A stretch of DNA of 64,000 nucleotides from Ancylostoma caninum (GCA_037903475.1 JBAJFG010000485.1:79624-143623), one strand, 5' to 3'. Counted from the first letter of the stretch, positions 24,008 to 36,822 are shown. Notes: generated from the sequence alone by a model not told the origin. Made by a program: numbers and translations.

Positions 24008-24555
24008 CTATTGACTATGATCTCTATGAAGTCCTTGTCACAACAACACTAAAAGCTGAGCATTTGACTTGTTTTTTGTATCTATGGCAGTCGCACGGTT
24101 TTTCTAGTGAATGAGGGATAACGAAAAGGGTGAAAAAAGTCCCTGGTCATGTCTTGCTAAGTAGAACTAACTGTAATAATTATGAATCACTATCAAAAAT
24201 CTAAGCTCATCATAGTCATCTGCCCCATTTATAAAAGTTTCCATTACTGTAGTTTCAAACTGGCGTCTCCATGGTGTATTCCAGAAGGCATCAGCGTAGA
24301 TAGCGCATTCCGTGGATTTCCTGCAGATCCTCGCGTAAACAACGCATCCATAATGCGTACGCGACAATAGCAGTTTGTGCATAAATCGGCCACTCAGACA
24401 GCTCTCGCTAAATGGAGGACATTTCAGAATTGCCATTACGACGCATCGTAAAGATACGCCTCACTACCGTTGCGCAAACATTCTTGGATTACAGTAGTTA
24501 TTTTCAGGTGGCAGCCACACAATTTCTTTTCTTCTGTATATTCTGAGTGTGGAGA

Positions 24556-24659
24556 GTTACACCTGGAGTGGGCGGCGCTAACGGGCCCTGCAATTGGTTG
24601 ATTGGGTGAAATGACCAATCGTAGAGCTTGGCCGCACCTCCTTTCCAGGTAGTATGACG
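24556..24659. mobile_element. Short foldback MITE, GTTATACCTGGA family, copy 2
   Basis: It begins GTTACACCTGGAGTGGGCGG and ends CCTTTCCAGGTAGTATGAC. The interior CTGCAATTGG and GACCAATCGTAGAGCTTGG blocks are shared with the copy at 43342-43441. Confidence 0.7.
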
Positions 24660-25584
24660 CGCCACACCCCTATTCTCTCCAGGATTAGTGTCTCTGACAG
24701 GATGCACTGTATAAAACCGCCGATGGATCTCGTGCAAATTTCTGAGAAAAAAGTCCAGTTATATTCAATGTATGCTACCCAAACCCTTGCTGCACTCCAT
24801 ACGATTTCTCCAGGAATTCAGGATGATTCAATGGGCTCAGTTAATTCGGCGAAACTGTAGTATAACAGTCGCCCCCTGAAAAACCACAGAATTCCTACTT
24901 TTACTATTACGACACTTATTCGCCCAGATATGCTGTATAAAATGCACCATATTTTCCGCGTCATTCTCAATGTTACGCGCAAAAACTCGCAGATATTTGC
25001 AAAAAAAAAACTTTTCTCGGATCAGTCACAGCATAAAAGCAATTTTTCCGGATTCAGCATGAATCACATGCTAAACCTTCCATTATACACGAAATGAACA
25101 ATTTGAAATCGACACATCTATAAACACTTTATGGCATAAACTAAACTCTAATAAACAATCGAAGTATTCTGAATACGCTTCGTGTAAACGCCCGCCAGGA
25201 TTGGCTATATACACAATGTACAGAGCAAAGAAGACATACAGAAAGGAACGCAACAAAAAGATCACAGAGAACACCCATCCAGAACAACTAAGTGGTATCC
25301 AAAGAATTCAAAAATATATCTAGAACTCTGCTAAAACGAATAAGTGCCACATAAATAGACTCATGGGGAAAATATCCACGGATACCATCGAGCACACACT
25401 GACTATGGAAGAAAGATGACGGGGAAATGCAACTAAACTAGAGAATAGAAAGCACATATAGGAACTCTGTTTACCCACATCTTTACATTACAATATGAGT
25501 ATTTAAATAAGAGAAGTGTTCCACAAACGACTCCTGATCACTGGAAAACTTTACACAACTCTCGCTGACACACTTATCTTCCAC

Positions 25585-28479
25585 TCAGGATGAGGCTGAA
25601 TCGGTTTTGTGGCGACGTCGAGGGCCATTCGCACGATTACTGAGCGCCTGATCTTCTATTGCAACCAAGTAGTCGGAATCCAGGATTTCGTCACAGGTGG
25701 GACGCTTATCCGGGTCCATACAGGTCAGCCACCGAATGAATTCCTTCTAAATTAGCCAACACTTACCATACTATCACCAATGAAGAACCAATGCATATTC
25801 AGCAGTATACTAACCTCAGCTGGCATTCCTGCAAGAACATCCGGGACGCGATCATGTTGTAGGCTACTCAGAGTAAGACTTCGTTCCATGAGTGTTTGGA
25901 ATGGTATCACCAGTTCACAGAATATGAGTCCAAGAGAGAACACATCCACTTTGAAGGTGTACGGTTTATTTGCCAGCTGCAATGACTTTTACTCATGCAT
26001 AGAAACAACAACACCAATTACCTAAATCCAGAAAAATGTATCGATGTTCCCGAACCTGCTCTGGACTCATGTACCCTCTTGTTCCCACATTATCGGTATG
26101 GACAGCAAATCGCGTCGCATTCTTTTCAATAGGTTGATCTTCCGCTGGCACACATCTCGTAACCAGACCCAAATCACCTACTTTCAACGCCTGATCGGAT
26201 GCGAAGAAAATGTTTTGCGGCTGAACAAACATCTTTCAGAATCTGAAGGGAGAAGCAATAAAAAATCAAAAATTAGTAGCATCTACCTTCATGTCGCGAT
26301 GAATTAGGCCTTGCTGATGGATGTAGCTGACCGCACTACACATTTGTGTCATCCAAACTTTCATTTTATCCAATGGACGATCTTCCCACGACCTATGTTC
26401 AGACAACCAGGCATGCAACGTCTGTTCTTGGCACAACTGTAACCAAAGAGGTCATGGATTCAACTTTCTTTCTTCTTTTTTTCTAAACATACCTGCATTT
26501 GAATGTATATGTACACAAAATTATTGGTATTCACGCTCGGCATCAAATCCTCATCTGTAGAAGTAACCAACACCATCTGGAATTTAGAACTTGACGTGAA
26601 TGGATGAAACTTGGGATTCACGAGAAAAAATTGCAGTTCACACATCGAAACCGACAATCTGTAACATATTTAAGTGAAAGTCAACCGCCAGGATACAGCG
26701 TCCACACAAATACCGATTTTAACTTAATTGGCCCCCAATTTTTCTCAATTCAACCAATCTATGTAGAAGGATTTTACAACATCAATGCTAGAAACACTCA
26801 TTTTTTATCTCTACTACGAAACCAAAATCTTAAACTAAGTTAAAGAGAGAAGCACACAGAGGAAACAGTTTTCCTGGATGTCAGATATCTTCCGTACTAC
26901 AGGAAACCCAGGCCCGCGCGGAGCCTGTCGTACGGGCCTCAGTAGCTGGGATTCTCAGACTATTTGGAACAGAAATGTTACTCGGTCCATGAGAAAAGTA
27001 CCTAGTATTAGTAATACCGTCTTTAAAAAATCACTTACCTTCTTTCCCAACTGCGATATTTCAGTGCTGACCTTCATGTTAGCCTTGGATGCGTCTCCGG
27101 AACTTAAGGCCCCAAAAATAACACTTTCGGAATCTTCTCGCGTAAGCTTTGGAGGAGCTAAATTATAACAACATCGGTAAATATAAAAAATATCGGTTAA
27201 TCCATGTATTCAACATTAAATAATCGATAATGTCAGAACTAACTACTAATCACTGGATCATCACTATCAGAAGAGTCGTCAGGATCCGCTATGCCTTCAT
27301 CATCATCGTCAAGCCATGATCCATCGTCACTACACTCATTCATTGCCGGAGCCACTACGCTTAAATTGAATGATTATGTATTACAACCTTCGAACCTTCT
27401 TTTTCGCTCCTGTTCAATTCTAACTTCATTTTTAAACTAGTACTCACTCCATAGAAGGCTCAGAGCTAATTTCCGAGACCGGAACTGGAACAGCTGACGA
27501 AGGTTCAGAGCTTTCACTTGTCATTTCATCCAGCAAATCGGCCATTGATGATCGGGATTGCATGCCACGCAACATAAGATTATCCTGCTCCTCCTAGAAA
27601 AATACGAATGAATCAACATTTCCGCCAGAGGTACACCATTACATCCTGACCATTAGTAAGATCAAAGAACTGAATCTTACAACACTTACTTCAAATCACT
27701 TCTAATTAACCTGTATTTGGAATTCAGAAAAAAAAACTGGATGGACAGAACTCGCACCTGCCAGCCATCCGGTGGTCTTTCAATCCAGGTGTGATAATAT
27801 CGGATGATACCAGGGTGATCCAGCTTCGCCATAGCTCGCACCTCACGTAGAACTCGTTGGATTGCGCGCTCGCTAAAATTGAAGGAGAATGATTATTTTT
27901 TCCAAGGAAGAAAAGTTCAGGAAAAGTATAAAATTCGAAAAGATATTTATAAAAATCCCCAACGCAAATAGTTGTAGACAGAAGAGAAAAGAAATTGATT
28001 AAAAATCAGGAGAGCACCAACAGGCGGAGTCTTTCTAACCCTTACATCTATAGCCTGCCTCATAGGCAACGATAGATGCGTAAATTAGTAAACTATTGAT
28101 GCGTAAATTTGCAAATTGTAAGCTAAGCTATAAGCATTCAAAAATGTGCCCTATCACCTTACCGAATATCTCGTGCTTTAACACCTTATTTTTCTTTAAA
28201 GTCTCTTTTACTACATGGGGAAACGTGCTATAGTCCAAATTAATATTTGACATTTTGAAAGGTATAAAACTAGAAGCTTAAATGAATTTTAAAAAACCAC
28301 TGCAACAATTCAAATGATCATGTTTGTTGGTTACACAACATAAAGAGTTAATTTACCTGTTTGAGACAGCTATACGCTTGACGGCGTAAGGACATTCATC
28401 GAGTCGATTTATTGCTTCAAACACCACACCAAACCCTCCATGTCCCAACAACTTCACGGGTTCAAAGTCTTGGATAAAC
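25585..28479 (-). other. pek-1: pek-1 kinase-domain exons with acidic insert
   Basis: Exon 28357-28479 opens the kinase ([17 protein letters not shown]). Exon 27758-27872 gives [19 protein letters not shown]. Exons 27448-27593, 27244-27359 and 27039-27157 form the Ser/Asp/Glu-rich insert, including a WLDDDDEG stretch. Exon 26493-26576 resumes with VYIYIQMQ. The C lobe reads [13 protein letters not shown]...[11 protein letters not shown]. The tail is short and ends KTDSASS. Confidence 0.9.
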
Positions 28480-31400
28480 CTGCGAAATGGGAAGAATGAA
28501 AACCTCGTAGAAAAAAGGATATTCCTTCAATCAAAGAACTAACTTGCTGTGGAATGTTTCCCCAACACTTTCATGGCTAGAAGTTGTTCTACGTTGTCGC
28601 GCAATCTGTTCGGTGGGCGTAGGGGTGGTTGACGATGGTCCTGAGTCTACAGAAGGTCCCACTGAAGTCGATCGCGTTTCTGCCCTCTTCGTCTAAATTA
28701 GTTGGGTAATTTTTTTTGAAAACGCAGGAAAAATCTCAGAGAGGCCACAACAGTACTAGGCAAACGTCACTAGTTCGCAAAAGGTTACCGGCAGGATCGA
28801 AGATTGCTGCCTTATTTCATGCGGAGTATACCACTCTGCGGTGCCGTCGCTCAACGACACTGATTATGATACCTATCGATTTTGTGGTCGCTAGAGTCGC
28901 TGCGGCAGCATTCACCGATAATCAATAGGTATCAAAATGAATGTCCTCTAAGCGATGACGCGCGTAAATTTTGTGTAACCCTCACCTTATTTTGTGGAAC
29001 AATTTCGCTTGACTCAGAGGATGACGAGTAAGCTGGCGAGAAGGCGTCTCGTTTTCTTCGACGAGTCAACAACGCGTGCATCACAACGGATGCCGATCCG
29101 AGAAGACCCACCATTGCCAAAGCGATTATTCGCCTGATACATAGACACTTCTACACACTTGTTCTCACATGAAGCACATCAGTTTTTACTTACCACCATC
29201 CGGAAACCATATGATCCACTCGCAATGTCCTACTAAAGCGCTCAACAATGTTAGCGTGGCACTGGCTAGGATCCAGAAGACCAAAGAGTGCATCGCGTTT
29301 CCTAAACTTTCCAGAAGGGCGCATTATGAACCATCCTTGGTCACCTTAAAAAGCTATCATCACTCAGGGAACAGATTTAAATGAACAGAGAAAGTGAAAA
29401 ATATGTGAGTGAAGTTAGCAGCATGAGTAGCCTCAACCAAATTTATTGGCATGAAAAATGAGCAGCGGAGCGGGTGTTGCGATCGATATTGTGAGCTTAG
29501 GCGGAGGCGAGCGCTTCCCTAACACGCACCGCAGCCGCGCGCGTACATACAATTCACCGACTTGCGGAAAGTTTCACGATTTTCAGCATTGCAGATTATT
29601 TCACATTGAAATCAAGGACACCATGTACATTCCTTGTCGAAAAAATAGACGGATTGCGCGTGCGGTTTCATAGCGCTGTGGCCTCTGAATCGTGGCGGGA
29701 CCTACTGGACCCTCTCACTTAAAGCATGCTCTCTCCTAATCCATCGTTCAGGTCCTGCCGCGATTCTGCAGCTATGGAATCCGTCTATCTTTTCGAGAAG
29801 GACTGTAGCTTATTCCTCAAATCTCAGGGATAACCGTTTATGCAGATTAGATCTAACAAAACAAGGTCAATCTAGTGAAAGGACACACCAAATTTACGAA
29901 CCAAAAAAACAAATCGCTTCACACCATATTAAAGGTCCCCTGTTATTTTGAAACAACTCACCACCTCCTGGACCACTGAATGCCGCGCTCTTGATGTCCT
30001 TCTCACCAATCAGTGCTGTCCCTTCGCTGCTAGGACACGAAATTGATGGATACGATGTCCTTCCTGAAAAAAAAAACAATTTAAACCAGACTTTAACTAA
30101 GAAATGACTATCACGCACCTTCGTTCGCTGCCACGACTTGTAATTCATGGGATTTCTGACCGGGCACCAGCTTCTCGTTGTTCTTAGCTTGCTTAGCCGT
30201 GAAAGAACGTTTGTATGACGATGAAAGCAGTTCATCTATACTGTGCAGTTAATTTTCGGATTGGTGGAAGAAGGCTAAACATAGTGGGAATACAATGACG
30301 TACCGACAGTCCCCTTCTCAATGAGATATGATGAACCAGACGGACGAGTTAGCTGGTTGCTCACAGACTGCGGCTCAGCAAGATCCATTGTTTTCGCTAT
30401 TCTCTTCATTTCATTCTTCACATTTGTAGAATGCATGATGAACGGCTCATTATTGACAGTCCCTAAACAAAGAAGCTGCTCAGTTACATTAAAGACGAAA
30501 ATCAAAACAAGATTATTACCCAGGTAAAATAATGATTCTGATGCGCGAACAGTATTTGAGGACACCTCATTCGCAATTGATAAAGTATGGATATTGTCCG
30601 TGTCAAAAAGCGAAACCTGGAAATATATGAAACACTATAATTCCGTGTAGTTCTCTACAATGGAAACATTTACATTTACAGGTCTAGAGAACACCTCAAA
30701 AAAAAAAAAAAACGCGACTGAACTACAGTCGTACGCAAAACCCTCAATATCGATCGATGTTGTCGCGTCAACATAGATCGTGCCACCGCGATTACATTTG
30801 CAAATAAAGTTGAACCACTAATCAGATAAATGAATTACGCCGACCTCGCTTAGTTCTCCGCCTTCCAGTCTCCATGTCCTTGCTATATGACTGTCCAGTT
30901 GACGCGACCACAGTTCGTTACCACAACTGTCGTAAGCAGTGACAACGCCATCCGGAGGTTGTACGAGATACCGGATCCTGTATAGTAGGTATAATACAGT
31001 AATAAAATAGGAAAACAACATATACCACGATCTGTATCCAACAGACTTGACCATGCGAGGAAAACACAACGGTTCCGCATGTATTCCCGAAGTTCTTTCA
31101 TCATTTGTAATCGAATGTAATGAGGATGGGTACGGTGAGGATAGGTAGGGAAAAAAGAAATTGAGGATAGAAAAAAGACCTTATCGGCCGGAATACTTCC
31201 ATATCACATCAACATATCCCTCAATGCTCATTTGTCAAGCAGGATAAAGTATAGTGGATATAATCTTAGATGAATCATCTTACCTATGCCCTCTAGCGTA
31301 CAACTGAGGTTTGCTCTTCTTGACCAATGTTGCGTCATATTCAGATACAGACAAATTCCATCTGAAAAGGGCACCAGAAAATATGGAGACGGATGTAAAG

Positions 31401-34400
31401 GAGTTGAAAACGTTCCTACAAAGCAGAACATGCTAACTTTTACAACAGACTATAATAAAAGCGATGGGAAATTATCACATTCATTTATGGAAAAGTGCTA
31501 TGAATAGGGAATGAATGTGGAGACTTTTCACGTTCACAGATGGCAAAAAAGAAGAAAATATTTGTGGATATATTAAAGGATGACACATGAATATCTCCAA
31601 GAGCCAACTACAACCTTTGAAATTTCTCGCCATAATTGATTTACTCTATAGATTGAACAATGAAAAAAGAATCTTGGGAAAAAAAGGACCAACACACCTT
31701 TCAGTTCCAGTCAATGCATCCACAGCTCGAACTTTGCTGGTGCTTCGACGAAAAACAAGCGTGGATGAAACCGAATCAGAAGCTACAGAATCACAATGTG
31801 AAGATGAACAGTGATATCGCACCTTGAAACAACATATCCTTTCTATAAACTACTGGATGTAGAAAAAAAAAGAACATCTGCAAACCTCTCCAGTGAGCGG
31901 ATCCACTCCAGTGGTGGATATCGTTCGACCTCCAGCAACAGCATCGTGGCCAACACGAACCGATGCCTGAAATACGTTCTATCTCCAAGGATACAACCAG
32001 CACAACGAAAAAAAGGACAGAAAATGAGGCGAGGCCCATCACCCTTCAGTATGAACTCGTCCTCCCTTATCGTTTAGTTCACACATAGTGTAAAGGCGCA
32101 CAAACAAGGGACTAATTGACAGTGAATGGTGGCTAAGATGTGTAAGAATACTCCAATCGCAAAAGAACGGCACCGCCCCGTACTCCAACACATCCTGTTC
32201 AAGAGAAATCGATACACATATCAACTCAAAGCTCCGACAGGATATTACAACCTTCTATTACGTTTCTGTAACTCTAGTGTGTTCCTCTGACTCCAAAAAA
32301 AAAGAAAGAAAAAAGAAAGAAAAAGAAAAGACGTCAAGGACAAGTAAAGACGAAGAATTGCGGAAACCTTCCAGTACCTGAAGTAGAACGTCCGTGCTGA
32401 GCGGTATTGGTTCCAAAAGGTGCTCCTCTCGAGAATACATATACAGATTGCCATCTAGTGCAGGAACAATGGTGAACACACGTCCATCAACTTGCATGGG
32501 CTAAAACCGGAAAATCCCATTTAGAATGATAAACTTTTTCGAACAATCACACACAATGAACACGGAAGTGGAGCGAACCTGCATTTTACCCAAGGTACCA
32601 CAAAGTAGGGCCTCAGCATCGAGGTCCGCCACCCAAACAACGTTACCCTCGTTAGAGGCGTCCAGGGCATGTAACCTGCCATCCATGGTGGATATCTAAG
32701 AGGGAATTCTATGAAATAGCTCAAATAGAAACATAAGAAAGTCTTCAGAAAATGATGAATGCACTTACGAATAAATAGTTAGCATTTTCAAGTTCAGGAT
32801 CTCTACAACATTGACTAGTATCATAAACTGAACCTTCGGGAATCACCGGTACCTAAATAAAATGTAATTTGAAAAGTACACAAAAACTGACTGCCCTTGG
32901 ACAGATCTTAAAATCCACATGAATGAGTATATGATGTTCAAGAATGGGTTTTCAAACAGCTCTCTCCAAGAAAATTTGTAAGACGTTCATATGGAATATA
33001 TTTTCAAATTTGGACGTGAACGGTGGCCGAATTGATACTGAAGTGCAGGCAGAGATGTTTGGTTGCACCAATAGCAGGACTGCGGCACCGCCCCGTTTTC
33101 CCTCATAAAGCACAGTACACCTTAGAAGAGTGTTCCGAGTATTTCACATAAAATTAAAAGGCCAGTCGGTAAGCAGTACGCGCTACCGCAATTCTCAGGC
33201 GTGGAATAAGATGCACGTCTAGCATATTCACACTAAAAAAGTGGACATGACGATAAAATGTAAAAAAAAAATGAAAATTTCGGGCGCATTTGCGTGTGCC
33301 TCGATCATCTGGCGCACTCTGGCAATGTTAGTAAAGAATTCACACATTTTCTTAGAAGCATTTACATCATTTGAATGCCGCCTGCTTGAGTGCCTCCAGT
33401 GAAGTTGCACGTGACGAGCATTTGATTCAGGCATAGAAATTATGATAACGTGCTCTGCTTACCGGACTCAACTTTTTATTTTGTGTCTTTAAGTTACCAT
33501 TCAATCTATCGAATCGTCTTCACAAAGCAATGAACATAAACCGACCACAATATTAAAGGCAGCAACCACAGCAGTTTCGGTGTTTTGCGGTATAGCGGGG
33601 TTTTGTGATACGCACAACTCATTTCCAGTAACTAAATTGCGCGAGACACAAACGAATTCCGAGAAATGGATGTGTTGTTTTCCACGAAGTTGAAAGTGCA
33701 CGCAAGTGTGTTCGCGGGTTCCGGCATCGAATGAAAGTCATACCTGGTTAAAGTTGCCGCGCCTGAGTAAGCGTCATTCACCCTTATGGGCTGTAGCCAT
33801 GGCCTTCGCTGCGTTACCTTTACAAGTACAGGAAATTTCAACCGTTTTGGTTCCCACGGGCCAACAAAGTGCGTCGCGTCGCAGCACTCTGGCTGTCTGC
33901 CGCAACATATAAGCCATGCCCGCCCTCTCGCTCCCTGCCACGGTGTGGCGTATACTACGGAGCCTAGATTGGAATTCCTTGTATGTGAAGATTTTTTGTG
34001 TGTTTTACTCGCAGTTTTGATTCATGGCAACTGACTAAAGTGAAGATTTCCTCGAGTGCTGCTTTTTGGATAAACTCGTGAGGTCCCAAGAATTCTTGAA
34101 ACAAGGTATGGCTAGACGAAAATCACAGAATACTCCAAAGACTGACAACGACATCTTCAACATGATTTTCAGTAAGATATCATTATTCTTCATCAAAAAG
34201 TGACGCAATTGGTAACTATAGTCGCAGCAGCCACTCTTGTGTTTAACCCTGTCCAAATACTAAAAAGTTTGGGTTCATAGGGAGCTAAGGCCGCAAAAAA
34301 AAAGAAGAAAAAAAGACAAAATGGAGGAAAAAACGAGGAAATGAGCAAGCAAACATACCGAGTCTAGCTGTTGCTGTGCTTCAATCTGTTCCTCGGTGAT

Positions 34401-34493
34401 GACGCCATCCTCGAGACCCACGACAACACTTCGAATCAGGAAAGCACCTAGCACTACGAGAGACCCGCCTAGGAACAGCACGGACCGAGGCAT
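25585..34493 (-). CDS. pek-1: PERK / PEK-1: ER transmembrane eIF2-alpha kinase
   Basis: This kinase senses unfolded protein in the ER lumen and phosphorylates eIF2-alpha. Twenty-five exons join in frame to about 1064 residues, near the usual PERK length: 34359-34493, 32769-32852, 32579-32695, 32378-32500, 31886-31966, 31698-31822, 31284-31415, 30845-30977, 30520-30616, 30304-30462, 30119-30235, 29962-30063, 29194-29344, 28986-29133, 28544-28692, 28357-28479, 27758-27872, 27448-27593, 27244-27359, 27039-27157, 26493-26576, 26287-26436, 26056-26220, 25815-25976, 25585-25746. Signal peptide about 1-26; luminal beta-repeat region to about 517; membrane span about 521-540. The kinase has GHGGFG (630-635), the AVK lysine (652), HRDMK (898-902), DLG rather than DFG (918-920) and MSPEQ (953-957). 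An acidic insert (about 698-840) splits the N lobe, as in PERK. The in-frame ATG at 34493 was chosen; a GTG lies four codons upstream. A trans-splice acceptor may lie at 34511. Confidence 0.95.
29629..29809. repeat. Foldback inverted repeat in a pek-1 intron
   Basis: The left arm (TTGTCGAAAAAATAGACGGA, then AGAATCG-like and GGCGGGACCT blocks) is inverted in the right arm (AGGTCCTGCCGCGATTC, then CCGTCTATCTTTTCGAGAAG). The arms are roughly 75 and 55 bp. It lies in the 617-bp intron between pek-1 exons 29194-29344 and 29962-30063. Confidence 0.6.
32090..32180. repeat. Weak dispersed repeat in pek-1 introns, copy 1
   Basis: Shares GTGAAnGGTGGC at its start and GGCACCGCCCCGT at its end with 33014-33095. 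Both lie in pek-1 introns. Similarity in between is modest. Confidence 0.35.
33014..33095. repeat. Weak dispersed repeat in pek-1 introns, copy 2
   Basis: Partner of 32090-32180, with GTGAACGGTGGCC and GCGGCACCGCCCCGT. It lies in the long first intron of pek-1 (32853-34358), where I see no additional coding exon. Confidence 0.35.
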
Positions 34494-34500
34494 CGGCCAT
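34381..34500 (-). promoter_or_regulatory. Out-of-frame upstream ATG overlapping the pek-1 start
   Basis: An ATG at 34498-34500 lies five bases before the annotated start codon, in a different frame. It opens a 39-codon reading frame that overlaps the pek-1 coding region and stops at TGA (34381-34383). Its context (G at -3, G at +4) is better than that of the annotated start (C at -3). If the mRNA begins at the possible acceptor at 34511, scanning ribosomes would meet this ATG first. Confidence 0.4.
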
Positions 34501-34923
34501 GCCACTGACTACTGTACAACCTTGAACAGTTACTTTTTACTGGTTATACGGACAATTCGCCAAGAAAAACCATGCTGATTGATGAGAATTAAAGTAGGTC
34601 TTGCAAATGGAACGAAGTCAAAACAAATGACATCATCAAATTTGCCCAAGACACTGAGTATATGTTGAATTCTAGAAAACTTCAGCACAAGAATGGAGAG
34701 TCGATGGACAACTGACACAGTACACCTAACACAGTTTTGCTAGCAATGATTTTGGAGCACAAAATACTAGTGGTTGTAGCACATGACGGCCTTCACACAA
34801 GAGACTTCTCGATTTCTACCTAATTTGTGAGGGAAAAGCTTTATTTTGCTTTATTTTGTTGAAATTTGGCGTGAGAAATAAATTTTGAACGAATAAAGTC
34901 CAATCCAAGGAACTATAACTTCT

Positions 34924-35175
34924 TCAGTAATAATGTTTTCTACTGATGATTCTGGACTGTAAAAGAAAATAAAGTCGGTTCGGAGAAGCGGTAACTTGTG
35001 GTACATTTAATGCACAGTCAGGATGGGTGATGTGGTTGGAACAGCGTTCCACAGGCAACACAATCGATGATCCATCATGACTGTATACTTTCAGGATATC
35101 CAATGTGTTATTAAATAATTTTAAGGAAAAAAAACGACATGAATAACTGGGCACAGTTAGGTTACCAAAAAATCC
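34924..35175 (-). CDS. Candidate terminal exon, unidentified (secreted-like)
   Basis: A frame of 83 residues runs from a TTCACAG acceptor to TGA. It begins GFFGNLTVPSYSCRFFSLKL, continues NNTLDILKVYSHDGSSIV, and has cysteines in VERCSNHITHPDC. A 'LDILKVYSHDGS' segment loosely recalls a CUB domain, not enough to call. It lies about 0.4 kb upstream of pek-1 on the same strand and could be the 3' end of a separate gene whose earlier exons lie at higher coordinates (compare 36639-36822). Confidence 0.3.
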   Translation of the reverse strand, partial: GFFGNLTVPSYSCRFFSLKLFNNTLDILKVYSHDGSSIVLPVERCSNHITHPDCALNVPQVTASPNRLYFLLQSRIISRKHYY

Positions 35176-35671
35176 CTGTGAATAAACGGATATAAACGCT
35201 TTCAGAATGATTAATTGACGTTTCGACATTCACCACCCACACAGGATACTGGATCTAGCTGACGTATCCTAATCTGAATACACAAAATGGAAACAAAAAT
35301 ATGGTTAGAAGAGTACATCTAGAGGAATAGCGCCCAATGAAATGATGAAATCTTGTTCAATTAGCCACAGATTAATAAAGAAGAACCTTCAAAAAAGTCT
35401 ACACGGTTTCAGGAACCAGTGTTGGAATGAAACGCGACCTTCACTGCGCAAAACAAGGAACCGAAAATTGATCAGCACGTCGTCACATGTTCTATAGGAA
35501 ACGAGGATTTGGCTTATAAATCAAAATGCAGGTGCTTCTGCAGCAGATGTAGCTATTTGTGCAAAAATGAAACCAATTATAAAATTAGATTTCTAATCGT
35601 AATGAAATTTTCGGGAATTTTCAAGGATTTAAAGGGGTATATATTATGGAGTATCTATTTGTGTTTGATAC

Positions 35672-35745
35672 GTTTAGTATCGGTCTCGTGCATTACCCTT
35701 ATACGGATTCTAAACTAAGGAATATGTCTTAGTTTAGAATATGCC
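35672..35745 (+). repeat. Conserved-loop hairpin repeat, copy c
   Basis: The stem TTTAGTATC pairs imperfectly with GGATTCTAAA around a loop TCTCGTGCATTACCCTTATAC, the same loop family as at 17689. It is followed by a second hairpin TCTAAACTAAGG / CTTAGTTTAGA. Confidence 0.5.
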
Positions 35746-36638
35746 TTGTCAATGTTTGAAGTAAAACAAAGAAAAAGTTCATAAAAAGAAGTGTGAACGA
35801 CAAATATGGAAAACAACAATAATAATCCTGATCTAAACCGTAATATACAACGATTCCAGAAAATTCGACACAACTGAACAGCTGCACATTCACAAATAAT
35901 AGACAGTCATGCTGCTGTATGTAACCTCCATAAATGCAAACCGGCTTCGGATGACGTGCGCTAAACACAGCCACACCAACGCGATATTGCACAAATAATC
36001 GGAGACGCGTGGAGAAGTTGACACTGCATCTCGTTTTCTAGAACAATCCAGATGATTACGCTTGTGTGAATCATGCCATGGTGCCCTTCATAGACTCTGA
36101 ATTTCCTTGTTTTTTTTTTTTTTTGCTGGGAAAAGAGTCAAAGTGAAGGAAGTCCCATAGAACTTGTGGGAGTTTGGGAACAACTTGGGATTCAGAAGCT
36201 TCAATACATAGACAAACACTGATGTGTACGACCGGTTGAACACGCTAGGTTTGCCATCTGAGACTGTGATCGCACACGTGATTCACGTGTCCCAGAGTGT
36301 ACGTGCCCAAAGTGGAGATGCGTGCGAAATGCGCCCTGGCATCAATGTCTATGTATTGTATCCTAGAACATACAGGAAAAAAGAACATGAAGATGCGACA
36401 AATCCTAGAAGCTCTAACACACTCGTCTTTCCTAGTCCATCAACCAGTCTGTTTTGAATACTTGATAGCCACTGTGAAATGTGTGGCATTTAAGGTAGTG
36501 TTCACGGAAATCTTCTTATCGGAGATTTCGCCCCATTTCGTGGTTCCACAGAAGGTAGGAACTCTTATCTAATGATGAAATGGCGCAAAACATGCGAGGA
36601 ATTCACGAGAACGAGGTACTGTTCTCCACGTGCCTTAC

Positions 36639-36822
36639 CGCGCTCCATTGACACTCGTGAGTCCCGCCACGCGGAAGTCGCACGCGCGTTTGCAATGTGA
36701 GCGGGCCCGCGTAAGCTGGCGTGCACGGACATAAGAAATCCATGATGATTTCAGCGTCTACGGCAATATCTTCGCATACAGGTGACAATTCTTGGTGTTC
36801 TAGTGTCACTGCTTTAATTCCA
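36639..36822 (-). CDS. Candidate internal exon, unidentified
   Basis: A minus-strand exon lies between a consensus CGGTTTCAG acceptor (phase 2) and a GCG|GTAAGG donor (phase 0), 61 full codons. It reads GIKAVTLEHQELSPVCEDIA, then AEIIMDFLCPCTPAYAG, then LQTRVRLPRGGTHECQWSA. The coding bias is clear and the frame stays open a further 30 nt or more upstream. The final strands faintly resemble the PAW domain of peptide:N-glycanase (a beta-sandwich ending in W.....LFR), but I do not regard this as established. Confidence 0.45.

Larger units (their letters stand above)
28986..32852 (-). other. pek-1: pek-1 luminal stress-sensing and membrane-span exons
   Basis: Exons 2-14 encode the luminal domain. 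Diagnostic pieces are [55 protein letters not shown] followed by [16 protein letters not shown], and [20 protein letters not shown]. These look like the beta-propeller-type repeats of the PERK/IRE1 luminal fold. The span [20 protein letters not shown] is followed by a basic LLTRRRKR stop-transfer signal, which places the kinase in the cytosol. Confidence 0.85.

Noticed and set aside
34503..34505. GTG as the pek-1 start codon
   Set aside because: It is in frame four codons upstream but not an ATG. The in-frame ATG at 34493 gives a normal signal peptide.
35926..36023. Minus-strand exon between 36639 and 34924
   Set aside because: It is open in two frames and has an acceptor, but its phases fit neither neighbouring candidate exon, and the GTTACA donor is weak.
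36224..36572. Plus-strand open frames near 36.3 kb with paired CACGTG motifs
   Set aside because: The frames have no splice support. The CACGTG pair is noted but too common a motif to call a regulatory site.
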